From: Hyphomicrobiales bacterium | GTDB taxonomy: Bacteria; Pseudomonadota; Alphaproteobacteria; Rhizobiales; Xanthobacteraceae | DNA: 24,552 bases | NCBI GenBank assembly: GCA_023266695.1 | Contig: JAHFPO010000012.1 | Location: 1 to 24,552, forward strand | Direction of reading: 5' to 3' | Shown: piece by piece, positions 7,359-15,228 of the stretch | How the letters are laid out: each line of letters starts with the position of its first letter | How positions within the stretch are numbered: the stretch's first letter is position 1 | Position numbers and translations under genes: made by a program | The notes under the pieces: model-generated | Databases searched by the model: none | What the model was told of the DNA's origin: nothing | The model's input: the letters and a program-made list of their open reading frames with translations, nothing else

Positions 7359-8300
7359 TTGACAACCGCCTTCACCTTTCCGGGCCAGGGCAGCCAGGCG
7401 GTCGGCATGGGCAAGGCGCTCGCCCAGGCCTTCGCCCCCGCGCGCGCGGTGTTCGACGAGGTCGACGCGGCGCTCGGCGAAAAACTCTCGGCGATCATGT
7501 GGGAAGGCCCGGCCGATAAGCTGACGCTTACAGAGAATGCCCAGCCCGCGCTCTTGGCGGTTTCGCTCGCGGCCGTGCGCGTGCTCGAGGCGGAAGCAGG
7601 CCTTGATCTTGCCCGCGACGCCGCCTTCGTCGCCGGCCATTCGCTCGGCGAATATTCCGCGCTTGCCGCCGCCGGCACCTTCACCCTCGCCGATGCGGCG
7701 CGCCTCGTGCGCATTCGCGGGCGGGCGATGCAGCAGGCGGTGCCGGTGGGGAAGGGGGCGATGGCGGCCCTCCTCGGCCTCGAAATGGATGCGGTGAAAG
7801 CCATTGCGGCGGAAGCGGCCGCGGGAGAAGTGTGCGACCCGGGGAACTACAACGCACCGGGCCAGATCGTGGTCTCCGGCACCAAGACCGCGGTCGAGCG
7901 CGCGGTCGAGATCGCCAAAGCCAGGGGCGCGCGCGCGATGCTGCTCCCGGTGTCGGCTCCCTTCCATTGCGCCCTGATGAAACCCGCGGCCGACGCCATG
8001 GCGGAGGCGCTCGCGAAAGTCGCCGTGAAGCCACCGAAAGTTCCCTTGGTCGCCAATGTGACGGCGAAGCCCACGACCGATCCCCAGGAAATCGTGCGCG
8101 GCTTGATCGCGCAGGTCACCGGCACCGTGCGCTGGCGCGAGTCGATCGGGTATCTCAGCGCGCACGGCGTCGATACCCTGCTCGAGGTCGGCTCCGGCAA
8201 GGTGCTCACCGGGCTCGCCAAGCGCATCGCCAAGGACTTTAGCGCCGTTGCGATCGGCACGCCTGATGACATTGCCGCCTACAAGGCGCAGAAAACCTGA
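7359..8300 (+). CDS. fabD: malonyl-CoA:ACP transacylase FabD
   Basis: Moves the malonyl group from CoA to acyl carrier protein for type II fatty-acid synthesis. The 313-residue product is of normal length. FPGQGSQAVGMG lies at 7-18, the nucleophile motif GHSLGE at 93-98 (Ser95), and catalytic His203 in SAPFHCALM. Arg122 in RGRAMQ matches the malonyl-carboxylate-binding position. The start is taken as TTG 7359, because the family begins within a few residues of FTFPGQGSQ and GGGAGC lies about 7 bases upstream. There is no in-frame ATG near the expected N-terminus. It is the first gene of fabD-fabG-acpP-fabF. Confidence 0.96.
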   Translation: MTTAFTFPGQGSQAVGMGKALAQAFAPARAVFDEVDAALGEKLSAIMWEGPADKLTLTENAQPALLAVSLAAVRVLEAEAGLDLARDAAFVAGHSLGEYSALAAAGTFTLADAARLVRIRGRAMQQAVPVGKGAMAALLGLEMDAVKAIAAEAAAGEVCDPGNYNAPGQIVVSGTKTAVERAVEIAKARGARAMLLPVSAPFHCALMKPAADAMAEALAKVAVKPPKVPLVANVTAKPTTDPQEIVRGLIAQVTGTVRWRESIGYLSAHGVDTLLEVGSGKVLTGLAKRIAKDFSAVAIGTPDDIAAYKAQKT

Positions 8301-8330
8301 CCAGGAACCAAGCGAGACGAGGATAGAGGC

Positions 8331-9068
8331 ATGTTCGATCTCACCGGCAAGACCGCGCTCGTCACCGGAGCGAGCGGATCGATCGGCGGCGGCATCGCCC
8401 GCGCGCTGCACAAAGATGGCGCGACCGTCGCGCTCTCGGGCACGCGCCGCGAGGCGCTCGATGCGCTCGCCAAAGAACTCGGCTCGCGCGTGCATGTGCT
8501 CACCTGCAATCTCGCCAAGGCGGAAGAGGTGGAGGCGCTCGTGCCTTCCGCCGAAAAGGCGATGGAGCGGGTCGATATCCTCGTCAACAACGCCGGCCTC
8601 AACCGCGACGCCCTGTTCGTGCGCCTCAAGGACGAGGACTGGGACGAGGTCATCAAGGTGGACCTGACCGCCGCCTTCAAGCTATCGCGCGCCGCCGTCT
8701 TTCCGATGATGCGCCGCCGCTACGGCCGCATCATCAACATCACCTCCATCGTCGGCGTCACCGGCAATCCCGGCCAGGGCAATTACACCGCCGCCAAGGC
8801 CGGCCTGATCGGCATGTCGAAGTCGCTGGCGCTGGAAGTGGCGAGCCGCGGCGTGACCGTGAACTGCGTGGCGCCCGGCTTCATCAAGAGCGCCATGACC
8901 GACGCGCTCAACGAAAAGCTGCGCGCGGCGATCCTGGAGCGGGTTCCGGCGGGCCGGCTGGGGGGGCCCGAGAACATCGCCGCGGCGATCGTCTATCTCG
9001 CCTCCGAGGAGGCCGGTTATGTCACCGGCCAGACCTTGCACGTCAACGGCGGCATGGTCATGATATGA
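8331..9068 (+). CDS. fabG: 3-oxoacyl-ACP reductase FabG
   Basis: NADPH-dependent short-chain dehydrogenase that reduces 3-ketoacyl-ACP in the fatty-acid elongation cycle. The 245-residue product has the cofactor motif TGASGSIGGGIA (12-23), NNAG (86-89), and the catalytic Ser139, Tyr152 and Lys156 in the ITSIVGVTGNPGQGNYTAAKAG region. The fourth tetrad position, usually Asn in a (V/T)NL(T/S) motif, is Asp111 here (VDLTAAF). It ends with the typical VTGQTLHVNGGMVMI. It starts 30 bp after fabD, and purines in GACGAGGATAGAGGC precede the ATG. Confidence 0.96.
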   Translation: MFDLTGKTALVTGASGSIGGGIARALHKDGATVALSGTRREALDALAKELGSRVHVLTCNLAKAEEVEALVPSAEKAMERVDILVNNAGLNRDALFVRLKDEDWDEVIKVDLTAAFKLSRAAVFPMMRRRYGRIINITSIVGVTGNPGQGNYTAAKAGLIGMSKSLALEVASRGVTVNCVAPGFIKSAMTDALNEKLRAAILERVPAGRLGGPENIAAAIVYLASEEAGYVTGQTLHVNGGMVMI

Positions 9069-9290
9069 GGCGCGCCAAGGGTTTGCGGGCGGTCCGGCGG
9101 CTGGTCAAGGCTTTTGAAGTATGGTAACGACCGAAGACTTCGATGGGGCGAGGCGGGGTATTCATAGTGACGCGCCGAGCGTGGATCGCGTGTCGAACAA
9201 GTGGGCCGCCGCAGTCAAACATCAAAGGCTGAATGTCGTGCGCATCGCGCGCGGCGAACAACAACAAGCGGACCGACGTAGGGTGGATCG

Positions 9291-9527
9291 ATGAGTGACA
9301 TAGCCGAGCGGGTCAAGAAAATCGTCGTCGAGCACCTGGGTGTCGACCCCGAAAAGGTGAACGAGAAGGCGAGTTTCATTGACGATCTGGGCGCCGACAG
9401 CCTGGATACGGTCGAGCTGGTCATGGCCTTCGAGGAGGAATTCAGCTGCGAGATTCCGGACGACGCGGCGGAAACCATCCTGACCGTCGGAGACGCCATC
9501 AAGTTCCTCGAGAAGAGCGCCGCCTGA
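9291..9527 (+). CDS. acpP: acyl carrier protein
   Basis: Carries growing acyl chains on a 4'-phosphopantetheine arm. The 78-residue acidic product is canonical. The modification site DSL has Ser37 (GADSLDTVELVMAFEEEF). A 222-bp gap separates it from fabG, suggesting an extra promoter for this abundant protein, although I could not pick a convincing -35/-10 pair. GGGTGG lies about 5 bases upstream of ATG 9291. Confidence 0.98.
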   Translation: MSDIAERVKKIVVEHLGVDPEKVNEKASFIDDLGADSLDTVELVMAFEEEFSCEIPDDAAETILTVGDAIKFLEKSAA

Positions 9528-9597
9528 CGCGAGTCGGAGGCCGGGGACAAACCCGATCCAATCCGGTGGCAGCTTGCTCCGGAACCCGGAGGTGCGG

Positions 9598-10863
9598 ATG
9601 CGGCGTGTCGTCGTGACAGGCCTCGGAATGGTGACGCCGCTCGGCGCCAGCGTCGAGACGACCTGGAAGAACATCCTCCTCGGCAAGAGCGGCGCGCGCA
9701 CGATCGAGGGCTTCGAAATCTCCGACCTGCCCTGCAAGGTCGCCTGCCAGATCGCGCGCGGCGACGGCGCCAACGGCAGCTTCAACGCCGACCAGTGGAT
9801 GGAGCCCAAGGAGCAGAGGAAGGTCGACGACTTCATCCTCTATGCCGTGGCGGCCGCCACCCAGGCGCTCGGCGACGCCGGCTGGCACCCCAAGAGCTAC
9901 GAGGACCAGACCACCACAGGCGTATTGATGGGGTCGGGCATCGGCGGCATCGAGGGCATCGCCGAGACCGCGATCGTACTGAAGGAGAGGGGCCCGCGCC
10001 GGGTCTCGCCGTTCTTCATTCCGGGCCGCATCATCAATCTCGCTTCCGGCTACATCTCGATCGCGCACGGGCTCAAGGGACCCAACCACGCCGTCGTCAC
10101 CGCCTGTTCGACCGGCGCGCACGCGATCGGCGACGCCGGCCGCCTGATCGCGCTCGGCGACGCCGACGTGATGGTCGCGGGCGGCACCGAGTCGCCGGTC
10201 AACCGGCTGTCGATCGCGGGCTTTGCCGCCTGCAAGGCGCTCTCGACCTCGTTCAACGATACGCCGGAGAAAGCCTCGCGCCCCTATGACCGCGACCGCG
10301 ACGGCTTCGTGATGGGCGAGGGCGCCGGCGCCGTCGTGCTCGAGGAGCATGAACACGCCAAGGCGCGCGGCGCGAAAATCTACGGCGAGCTCATCGGCTA
10401 CGGGCTCTCCGGCGACGCGTTCCACATCACGGCGCCGGCGATGGACGGCGACGGCGCCTACCGTTGCATGGCGGCGGCGATCCGCCGCGCCGGCATCACG
10501 CCGGCGGAGATCGACTATATCAACGCCCACGGCACCTCGACGCCGCTCGGCGACGAGATCGAGCTCGGCGTGGTGCAGCGGATCGCCGGCAATGCGGCGG
10601 GCCGCGTCGCCATGTCCTCGACCAAATCGATGACCGGGCATCTCTTGGGCGCGGCCGGCGCGATCGAGGCGATCTTCTCGCTGCTCGCCATGCGCGATCA
10701 GATCGCGCCCCCCACCATCAATCTCGACCATCCGTCGGTCGAGACCCCGATCGATCTGGTGCCGCACAAGGCGGAGAAAAGGCCGATCGAGATCGTGCTC
10801 TCGAATTCCTTCGGTTTCGGCGGCACCAACGCCTCGCTGGTGTTCCGCCGCAGCGCGACGTGA
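9598..10863 (+). CDS. fabF: 3-oxoacyl-ACP synthase II FabF
   Basis: Condensing enzyme (KAS II) that elongates acyl-ACP with malonyl-ACP. The 421-residue product has the Cys-His-His triad: Cys170 (VTACSTGAHAIGDA), His311 (NAHGTSTPLGD) and His348 (KSMTGHLLGAAGAIEA). Lys343 is the conserved lysine. It ends with the typical SFGFGGTNASLVF. ATG 9598 is chosen because GGAGGTG lies 5 bases upstream and MRRVVVTGLGMVTPLG is the family N-terminus. An earlier in-frame start at 9574 adds eight non-conserved residues. Confidence 0.98.
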   Translation: MRRVVVTGLGMVTPLGASVETTWKNILLGKSGARTIEGFEISDLPCKVACQIARGDGANGSFNADQWMEPKEQRKVDDFILYAVAAATQALGDAGWHPKSYEDQTTTGVLMGSGIGGIEGIAETAIVLKERGPRRVSPFFIPGRIINLASGYISIAHGLKGPNHAVVTACSTGAHAIGDAGRLIALGDADVMVAGGTESPVNRLSIAGFAACKALSTSFNDTPEKASRPYDRDRDGFVMGEGAGAVVLEEHEHAKARGAKIYGELIGYGLSGDAFHITAPAMDGDGAYRCMAAAIRRAGITPAEIDYINAHGTSTPLGDEIELGVVQRIAGNAAGRVAMSSTKSMTGHLLGAAGAIEAIFSLLAMRDQIAPPTINLDHPSVETPIDLVPHKAEKRPIEIVLSNSFGFGGTNASLVFRRSAT

Positions 10864-10898
10864 CGCAGCCCGGCTTCGCGCTTTCGCCATATTCTCCC

Positions 10899-10988
10899 AT
10901 AGCGCGCGATCAGCAAAAGTGGGTACCGGTTTTGCGTCGCAATCAAGCTTGCGCAGATTGCGTATACTTATCTGCGGCTCGCGCGCTA
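10899..10988. repeat. REP-like palindromic element, copy 1
   Basis: The core GTGGGTACCGGTT (10919-10931) lies in the loop of an inner stem GCAAAA/TTTTGC (10913-10918 with 10930-10935). Outer arms TAGCGCG and CGCGCTA (10899-10905 and 10982-10988) may close the structure. The core is shared, with one change, with the two elements at 10999-11053 and 12490-12562. The element is non-coding and lies between fabF and mltG. Confidence 0.5.
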
Positions 10989-10998
10989 ACTTATTAAT

Positions 10999-11053
10999 CT
11001 AGCGCATGATCTAATCGGCGAACCGGTTCCCACTTCGCCGGATCATGCGCTAG
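10999..11053. repeat. REP-like palindromic element, copy 2
   Basis: A perfect 13-bp inverted repeat CTAGCGCATGATC (10999-11011) and GATCATGCGCTAG (11041-11053) encloses a second stem CGGCGA/TCGCCG (11016-11021 with 11035-11040). The inner part holds AACCGGTTCCCAC (11021-11033), the reverse complement of the shared core GTGGGAACCGGTT. Nested palindromes of this type are dispersed intergenic repeats in many Hyphomicrobiales. Confidence 0.65.
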
Positions 11054-11140
11054 GCTCGCGCGACTCCCGCTTCGACCGACTGTTCGTGCTCCGAAAAATT
11101 CGGACTCGCGGGATCGCTTTCGAAAGACGACAATGAGGGA

Positions 11141-12490
11141 ATGATGTCCGGCGATCATCAGAGTCCCAAAGGCGGGGGGAATTCGGTTCGAGCGGGCGGC
11201 GAAGCGCGCCCGGCCATGCATCCGCGCAGCCCCCGTCAGGCGATCATGCCCGAGCGGATGCCGCCGCCGCCCTCGCGCCGCGCGCGCCATCCGCTCGTGG
11301 TCGCGGGCAATGCCATCATCACCGCCGTCTTCCTGCTGCTGCTCGCGGCCGGAGGCGGACTCTATGTCGGGATGCGCAAATTCGACGCACCCGGTCCGCT
11401 CGATCGCGAACGCTCGGTGGTGATCTCGCGCGGCCAGAGCATCCGCGAGATCGCCGATCTCCTGCGCCGCGAAGGCGTGATCGATCAGCCCCTGTTGTTC
11501 GTCGGCGCGACGCTGGTCATGCGCGCGACCAATGATCTCAAGGCCGGCGAGTACGTGTTCGAACGCCAGGCAAGCATGCGCGACGTGATGGAAACGATCG
11601 CCGAGGGGAAATCGATTCTGCATCAAGTGACAATCGCGGAGGGGCTCACCAGCGAGCAGATCGTCCAGAGGCTGCTCGAATCGACCGTGCTCACCGGAGA
11701 GATTCGCGAGATTCCGCGCGAGGGTACGCTGCTGCCGGAGACCTACAAGGTCTCGCGCGGCACCACGCGCGAGCAACTCATCGCCCGCATGGCGGCCGCC
11801 CACCGCCGTCTCCTGCAAGAGGCATGGGAGCGGCGCACGCCCGATCTGCCGCTCAAGACGCTGGAGGAATTCGTCACCCTCGCCTCGATCGTCGAGAAAG
11901 AGACCGCCAAGGCCGATGAACGTCCGCGCGTCGCCGCCGTCTTCGTCAACCGGCTCAATCGGCGCATGAAGCTGCAGTCGGATCCGACCATCATCTATGG
12001 CCTGGTCGGCGGCAAGGCCACGCTCGGCCGTCCCATCCAGCGCGAAGAGGTCGAGCGGCCGACGCCCTATAACACCTATGTCGTCGAAGGCCTGCCGCCG
12101 GGACCGATCGCCAATCCGGGCCGCGCCTCGCTCGAGGCGGTGGCCAATCCCTCGCGCACGCGGGAACTCTATTTCGTCGCCGACGGCAGCGGCGGCCACG
12201 TCTTCGCCGACAGCTACGACCAGCACATGAAGAACGTCGCACGCTGGCGCGAGTATCAGAGGGAGCAGGCCGCCGCCGCCGCTGCGGCCAAGCAGGAGGC
12301 GACCCCGCCCGCCCAGACGGGCGCGCAGCCGGTGGCCATCCCGGAGCCTGCCGTGTCTTCGCCGGGTGCCGGCACCGGCGGCAGTGCACCGGGCGCAACA
12401 TCCCCTGCGCCCGCCGCCAAGGCCGCCAAGCCGAAAAAATCCCAATCGGGAGAGAGCTCGAAACAAGGCAATGTCGAGCGCACGTTCTAG
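11141..12490 (+). CDS. mltG: endolytic murein transglycosylase MltG
   Basis: Inner-membrane lytic transglycosylase that cleaves nascent glycan strands and limits their length. The 449-residue product has a proline- and arginine-rich cytoplasmic N-terminus (about 1-50), one membrane segment (about 52-77), and a periplasmic YceG domain. Conserved blocks are EGTLLPETY (194-202), the catalytic Glu252 in LASIVEKET, QSDPTIIYG (279-287) and NTYVVEGLPPGPIANPG (311-327). A C-terminal Ala/Pro/Gly/Lys-rich tail of about 75 residues (about 375-449) looks disordered. GAGGGA directly precedes ATG 11141. The second ATG at 11144 has better spacing and differs by one residue. Its position after fabF matches the E. 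coli cluster, but pabC is absent. Confidence 0.95.
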   Translation: MMSGDHQSPKGGGNSVRAGGEARPAMHPRSPRQAIMPERMPPPPSRRARHPLVVAGNAIITAVFLLLLAAGGGLYVGMRKFDAPGPLDRERSVVISRGQSIREIADLLRREGVIDQPLLFVGATLVMRATNDLKAGEYVFERQASMRDVMETIAEGKSILHQVTIAEGLTSEQIVQRLLESTVLTGEIREIPREGTLLPETYKVSRGTTREQLIARMAAAHRRLLQEAWERRTPDLPLKTLEEFVTLASIVEKETAKADERPRVAAVFVNRLNRRMKLQSDPTIIYGLVGGKATLGRPIQREEVERPTPYNTYVVEGLPPGPIANPGRASLEAVANPSRTRELYFVADGSGGHVFADSYDQHMKNVARWREYQREQAAAAAAAKQEATPPAQTGAQPVAIPEPAVSSPGAGTGGSAPGATSPAPAAKAAKPKKSQSGESSKQGNVERTF

Positions 12491-12562
12491 GGCGTGATTC
12501 CGAAAAAGCCTGCCCCGGACTTGATCCGGGGTGGGAACCGGTTTTCGGATAAGATCACGCCC
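12490..12562. repeat. REP-like palindromic element, copy 3
   Basis: Three nested stems are visible: GGGCGTGAT/ATCACGCCC (12490-12498 with 12554-12562), CCGAAAA/TTTTCGG (12500-12506 with 12542-12548), and CCCCGGA/TCCGGGG (12513-12519 with 12525-12531). The shared core GTGGGAACCGGTT is at 12531-12543. The element begins on the last base of the mltG stop codon. No T-run follows, so it is a repeat or mRNA 3'-end stabiliser, not a classic terminator. The remaining 170 bp to yicC show nothing recognisable. Confidence 0.65.
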
Positions 12563-12734
12563 AAAATCATAATGTTAGCGGGGCAGGGCGAATCATTTCT
12601 AACTGATCAGACTCTAGGGCGCGATCCCAGGCGGGGAGAGCGCATTTCCTCCGCTGTGGGCTTGAGGATGCGCGCCCGCACGGCTAAGGTCCGCGCCATT
12701 CCGCAGGCCGCGTTCTCTGTCCGGATCTCCCTCG

Positions 12735-13622
12735 ATGTCGCTTGCGAGCATGACCGGATTCGCCCGCGCCCAAGGGGTGGCGGGCGCCTATGGCTGGGCC
12801 TGGGAACTGAAATCCGTCAACGCCAAGGGTCTCGATCTCCGGCTGCGTCTGCCGCCGGGCTGGGACGCCATCGAGGCGGTACTGCGCGCGAGCGCCCAGC
12901 GCATGCTCGTCCGCGGCACCGTCTCCGCCACCCTCGATGTCATCCGCAACGGCGCCGCCCCCAGCGTGCGCGTCAATGAGGAGATGCTCGCCGCCATCCT
13001 CGACAGTTTCCGTTCCATCGCCAAGAAAGTCGACGCGCAACCGCCGAGCCTCGACGGCATTCTCGGCCTCAGGGGCGTAATCGAGGTGGTCGAGGCCGAG
13101 GAGAACGTGGAGGAGCGCCGTGAGGCCGAGGAGGCGGCGGTCAAGGGCTTCGATCAGGCACTCGGCGAACTCGTCGCCGCGCGCCGGCGCGAGGGCGAGG
13201 CGCTCGCGCGCATGCTCGGCGAGCGCATGGGGACGATCGCGAAGCTCGTCGCCGCGGCCGAGGCTTCGCCCGCGCGCCAGCCCGAGGCGATCCGCGCGCG
13301 CTTGGCGGAACAGGTGAAGGCGCTCCTCGCCACCGGCGAGAAGCTCGATCCCGACCGGCTGCATCAGGAGGCGGTAATGCTCGCCGCCAAGGCGGACGTG
13401 CGCGAGGAGATCGACCGCCTCGCCGCCCATGTCGAGGCCGCGCGCGAAATGATCGCCAAGGGCGGCGCGGTCGGCCGCAAGCTCGATTTTCTCGCCCAGG
13501 AATTCAACCGCGAGGCCAATACGCTGTGCGCCAAGGCGAACGACGTGGCGCTCACCGCGATCGGCCTCGAACTCAAGACCGTGATCGACCAGTTCCGCGA
13601 GCAGGTGCAGAACCTGGAATGA
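12735..13622 (+). CDS. YicC-family endoribonuclease
   Basis: The 295-residue product matches the YicC/YloC family, whose members act as endoribonucleases and affect small-RNA turnover in E. coli. The family signature SMTGFARAQG opens the protein and SVNAKGLDLRLRLP follows (about 27-40). The conserved DUF1732 C-terminus is present (about 212-295: RLHQEAVMLAAKADVREEIDRL, then GRKLDFLAQEFNREANTLCAKAND). ATG 12735 is the natural start and there is no strong ribosome-binding site. The stop overlaps the gmk start by four bases, an arrangement (yicC-gmk) seen widely in proteobacteria. Confidence 0.93.
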   Translation: MSLASMTGFARAQGVAGAYGWAWELKSVNAKGLDLRLRLPPGWDAIEAVLRASAQRMLVRGTVSATLDVIRNGAAPSVRVNEEMLAAILDSFRSIAKKVDAQPPSLDGILGLRGVIEVVEAEENVEERREAEEAAVKGFDQALGELVAARRREGEALARMLGERMGTIAKLVAAAEASPARQPEAIRARLAEQVKALLATGEKLDPDRLHQEAVMLAAKADVREEIDRLAAHVEAAREMIAKGGAVGRKLDFLAQEFNREANTLCAKANDVALTAIGLELKTVIDQFREQVQNLE

Positions 13623-14377
13623 AACGTCCGAGAAAAAAGACGGCACGCAAGCCGGCGAGGAAGGTCACGCGGCGGCGCAAGGCCGCGCCCGGCCGGCGCG
13701 GCCTGATGTTCGTGCTCTCCTCGCCTTCGGGCGCCGGCAAGACCACGCTCACGCGGCTCCTGATGGAAGACGATCCCCGCATCCGGCTTTCGGTCTCGGT
13801 AACGACGCGGCCGCGCCGTGCGAGCGAGGTCGACAGCGTGCATTACCGGTTTCTCGATCGGCAACGATTCGAACAGATGCGCGACAACGGCGAATTGCTG
13901 GAATGGGCCGAGGTGCACGGTAATTTCTACGGCACGCCGCGCGCGCCGGTGGAGGCCGCGCTCAAGGCCGGAGCGGACGTGCTCTTTGACATCGACTGGC
14001 AGGGCACGCTGCAGCTCTATCGAAAAGCCCGCGCCGACGTGGCGAGCGTCTTCATCCTGCCGCCTTCGATCGCGGATTTGCGGGCGCGGCTCAAGCGGCG
14101 GGCGGAGGACGACGAGGCCGCCGTCCGGCATCGGCTCGCCAACGCGATACTCGAGCTAAATCATTGGAAAGAATATGATTTTGTGCTGGTCAACGAGGAC
14201 CTCAATCGCTGCTTCGCCCAGCTGAAGACGATCCTCGCTGCCGAGCGGCTCGCGCGCCAACGGGATCGCGCCCTCCGCGAGCGGGAAAAGCGGACGCTCG
14301 CCATCGCCGACGAGTTGCGGCGCCAACGGCAGACGCGGCTCGGCGAATTGATCCGCAAGCTTCAGGCCGAGGTTTGA
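13619..14377 (+). CDS. gmk: guanylate kinase
   Basis: Phosphorylates GMP to GDP with ATP. The 252-residue product has the P-loop SPSGAGKT (35-42), the GMP-binding SVTTRPRRASEVD region (60-72), HYRFLD and EWAEVHGNFYGTP (95-107), and VLFDIDWQG. The catalytic core is preceded by a 27-residue Lys/Arg-rich extension (KRPRKKTARKPARKVTRRRK) and followed by an Arg-rich helix, making it longer than the usual 205-220 residues. ATG 13619 overlaps the yicC stop (ATGA), supporting this start. A later start would lose only the basic tail. Its last 16 bases overlap the 3' end of the opposing rsmA. Confidence 0.95.
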   Translation: MKRPRKKTARKPARKVTRRRKAAPGRRGLMFVLSSPSGAGKTTLTRLLMEDDPRIRLSVSVTTRPRRASEVDSVHYRFLDRQRFEQMRDNGELLEWAEVHGNFYGTPRAPVEAALKAGADVLFDIDWQGTLQLYRKARADVASVFILPPSIADLRARLKRRAEDDEAAVRHRLANAILELNHWKEYDFVLVNEDLNRCFAQLKTILAAERLARQRDRALREREKRTLAIADELRRQRQTRLGELIRKLQAEV

Positions 14378-15228
14378 TCGCGACGCGCGAGCGCCGTGAA
14401 CGCGTTCGCGAGCGCGACGAAACCGGAAACCGGAACATCTTCCGCCCGCAGCGTCGGCGCGATGCCGGCGCGTGCGAGCAATGCGGCGGGATCGGCGCCG
14501 AGCGATTTCAAGCTCTGGCGCAGCATCTTGCGGCGCTGGCCGAAGGCCGCCCCGGTCACTTGCTCCAGCACGGAACGCTCGCAGGCGAGCGGGGATGCTC
14601 TCGGCACCAGGCGGACCACCGACGAGGTGACCTTGGGCGGCGGCACGAAGGCGGAGGGATTGACGTCGAACAGGATCTTCGCCTCGCACCGCCATTGGGT
14701 GAGCACGCTGAGGCGCCCAAAGCTCTTCGCCCCCGGCGGCGAAACGATACGCTCGGCCACTTCGCGCTGGAACATCAACACCAGCCGGTCGTACCAGGGC
14801 GGCCACGGCTCCAGGGCGAGCCAGCGGACGAGCAACGCGGTCGAAATGTTGTAGGGCAAATTCGCGACGATGCGCGCGGGCCCGCCGTCGAGATGGGCGC
14901 GCGGATCGAATTCGAGCGCGTCGCCCGCGACCACCGTGAGACGGCCGGGATAATGCTCGGCGATCTCGGCGAGCGCCTCGATGCAGCGCGGATCGCGTTC
15001 GATGGCGACGACGCGGCGGGCGCCGAGGGCGAGGAGCGCCCGGGTGAGCCCGCCCGGCCCCGGACCGATCTCGACCACGGTGATGCCGGTGAGCGGACCG
15101 GCGGCGCGCGCGATGCGGCCGGTGAGATTGAGATCGAGGAGAAAATTCTGGCCGAGGGATTTCCTGGCCGAAAGCCCGTGCCGCCGGATCACCTCGCGCA
15201 AGGGCGGCAGGGCATCGAGCGCGCTCAT
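14362..15228 (-). CDS. rsmA: 16S rRNA dimethyladenosine transferase RsmA (KsgA)
   Basis: Dimethylates two adjacent adenines in helix 45 of 16S rRNA using SAM. The 288-residue product opens with KSLGQNFLLDLNLTGRI (23-39). SAM motif I is EIGPGPGGLT (53-62), the acidic IERDPRC follows, and the catalytic NLPYNIST lies at 123-130. FVPPPKVTSSVV and AAFGQRRKMLRQSLK mark the C-terminal part. ATG 15228 overlaps the pdxA stop (ATGA), so the two are translationally coupled. It is the last gene of the lpt-surA-pdxA operon and converges on gmk with a 16-bp overlap. Confidence 0.97.
   Translation of the reverse strand: MSALDALPPLREVIRRHGLSARKSLGQNFLLDLNLTGRIARAAGPLTGITVVEIGPGPGGLTRALLALGARRVVAIERDPRCIEALAEIAEHYPGRLTVVAGDALEFDPRAHLDGGPARIVANLPYNISTALLVRWLALEPWPPWYDRLVLMFQREVAERIVSPPGAKSFGRLSVLTQWRCEAKILFDVNPSAFVPPPKVTSSVVRLVPRASPLACERSVLEQVTGAAFGQRRKMLRQSLKSLGADPAALLARAGIAPTLRAEDVPVSGFVALANAFTALARRDQTSA

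Noticed and set aside
13526..13618. Longer gmk starting inside yicC
   Set aside because: Would overlap yicC by about 95 bases with non-conserved residues; the ATGA overlap start at 13619 is much more natural.
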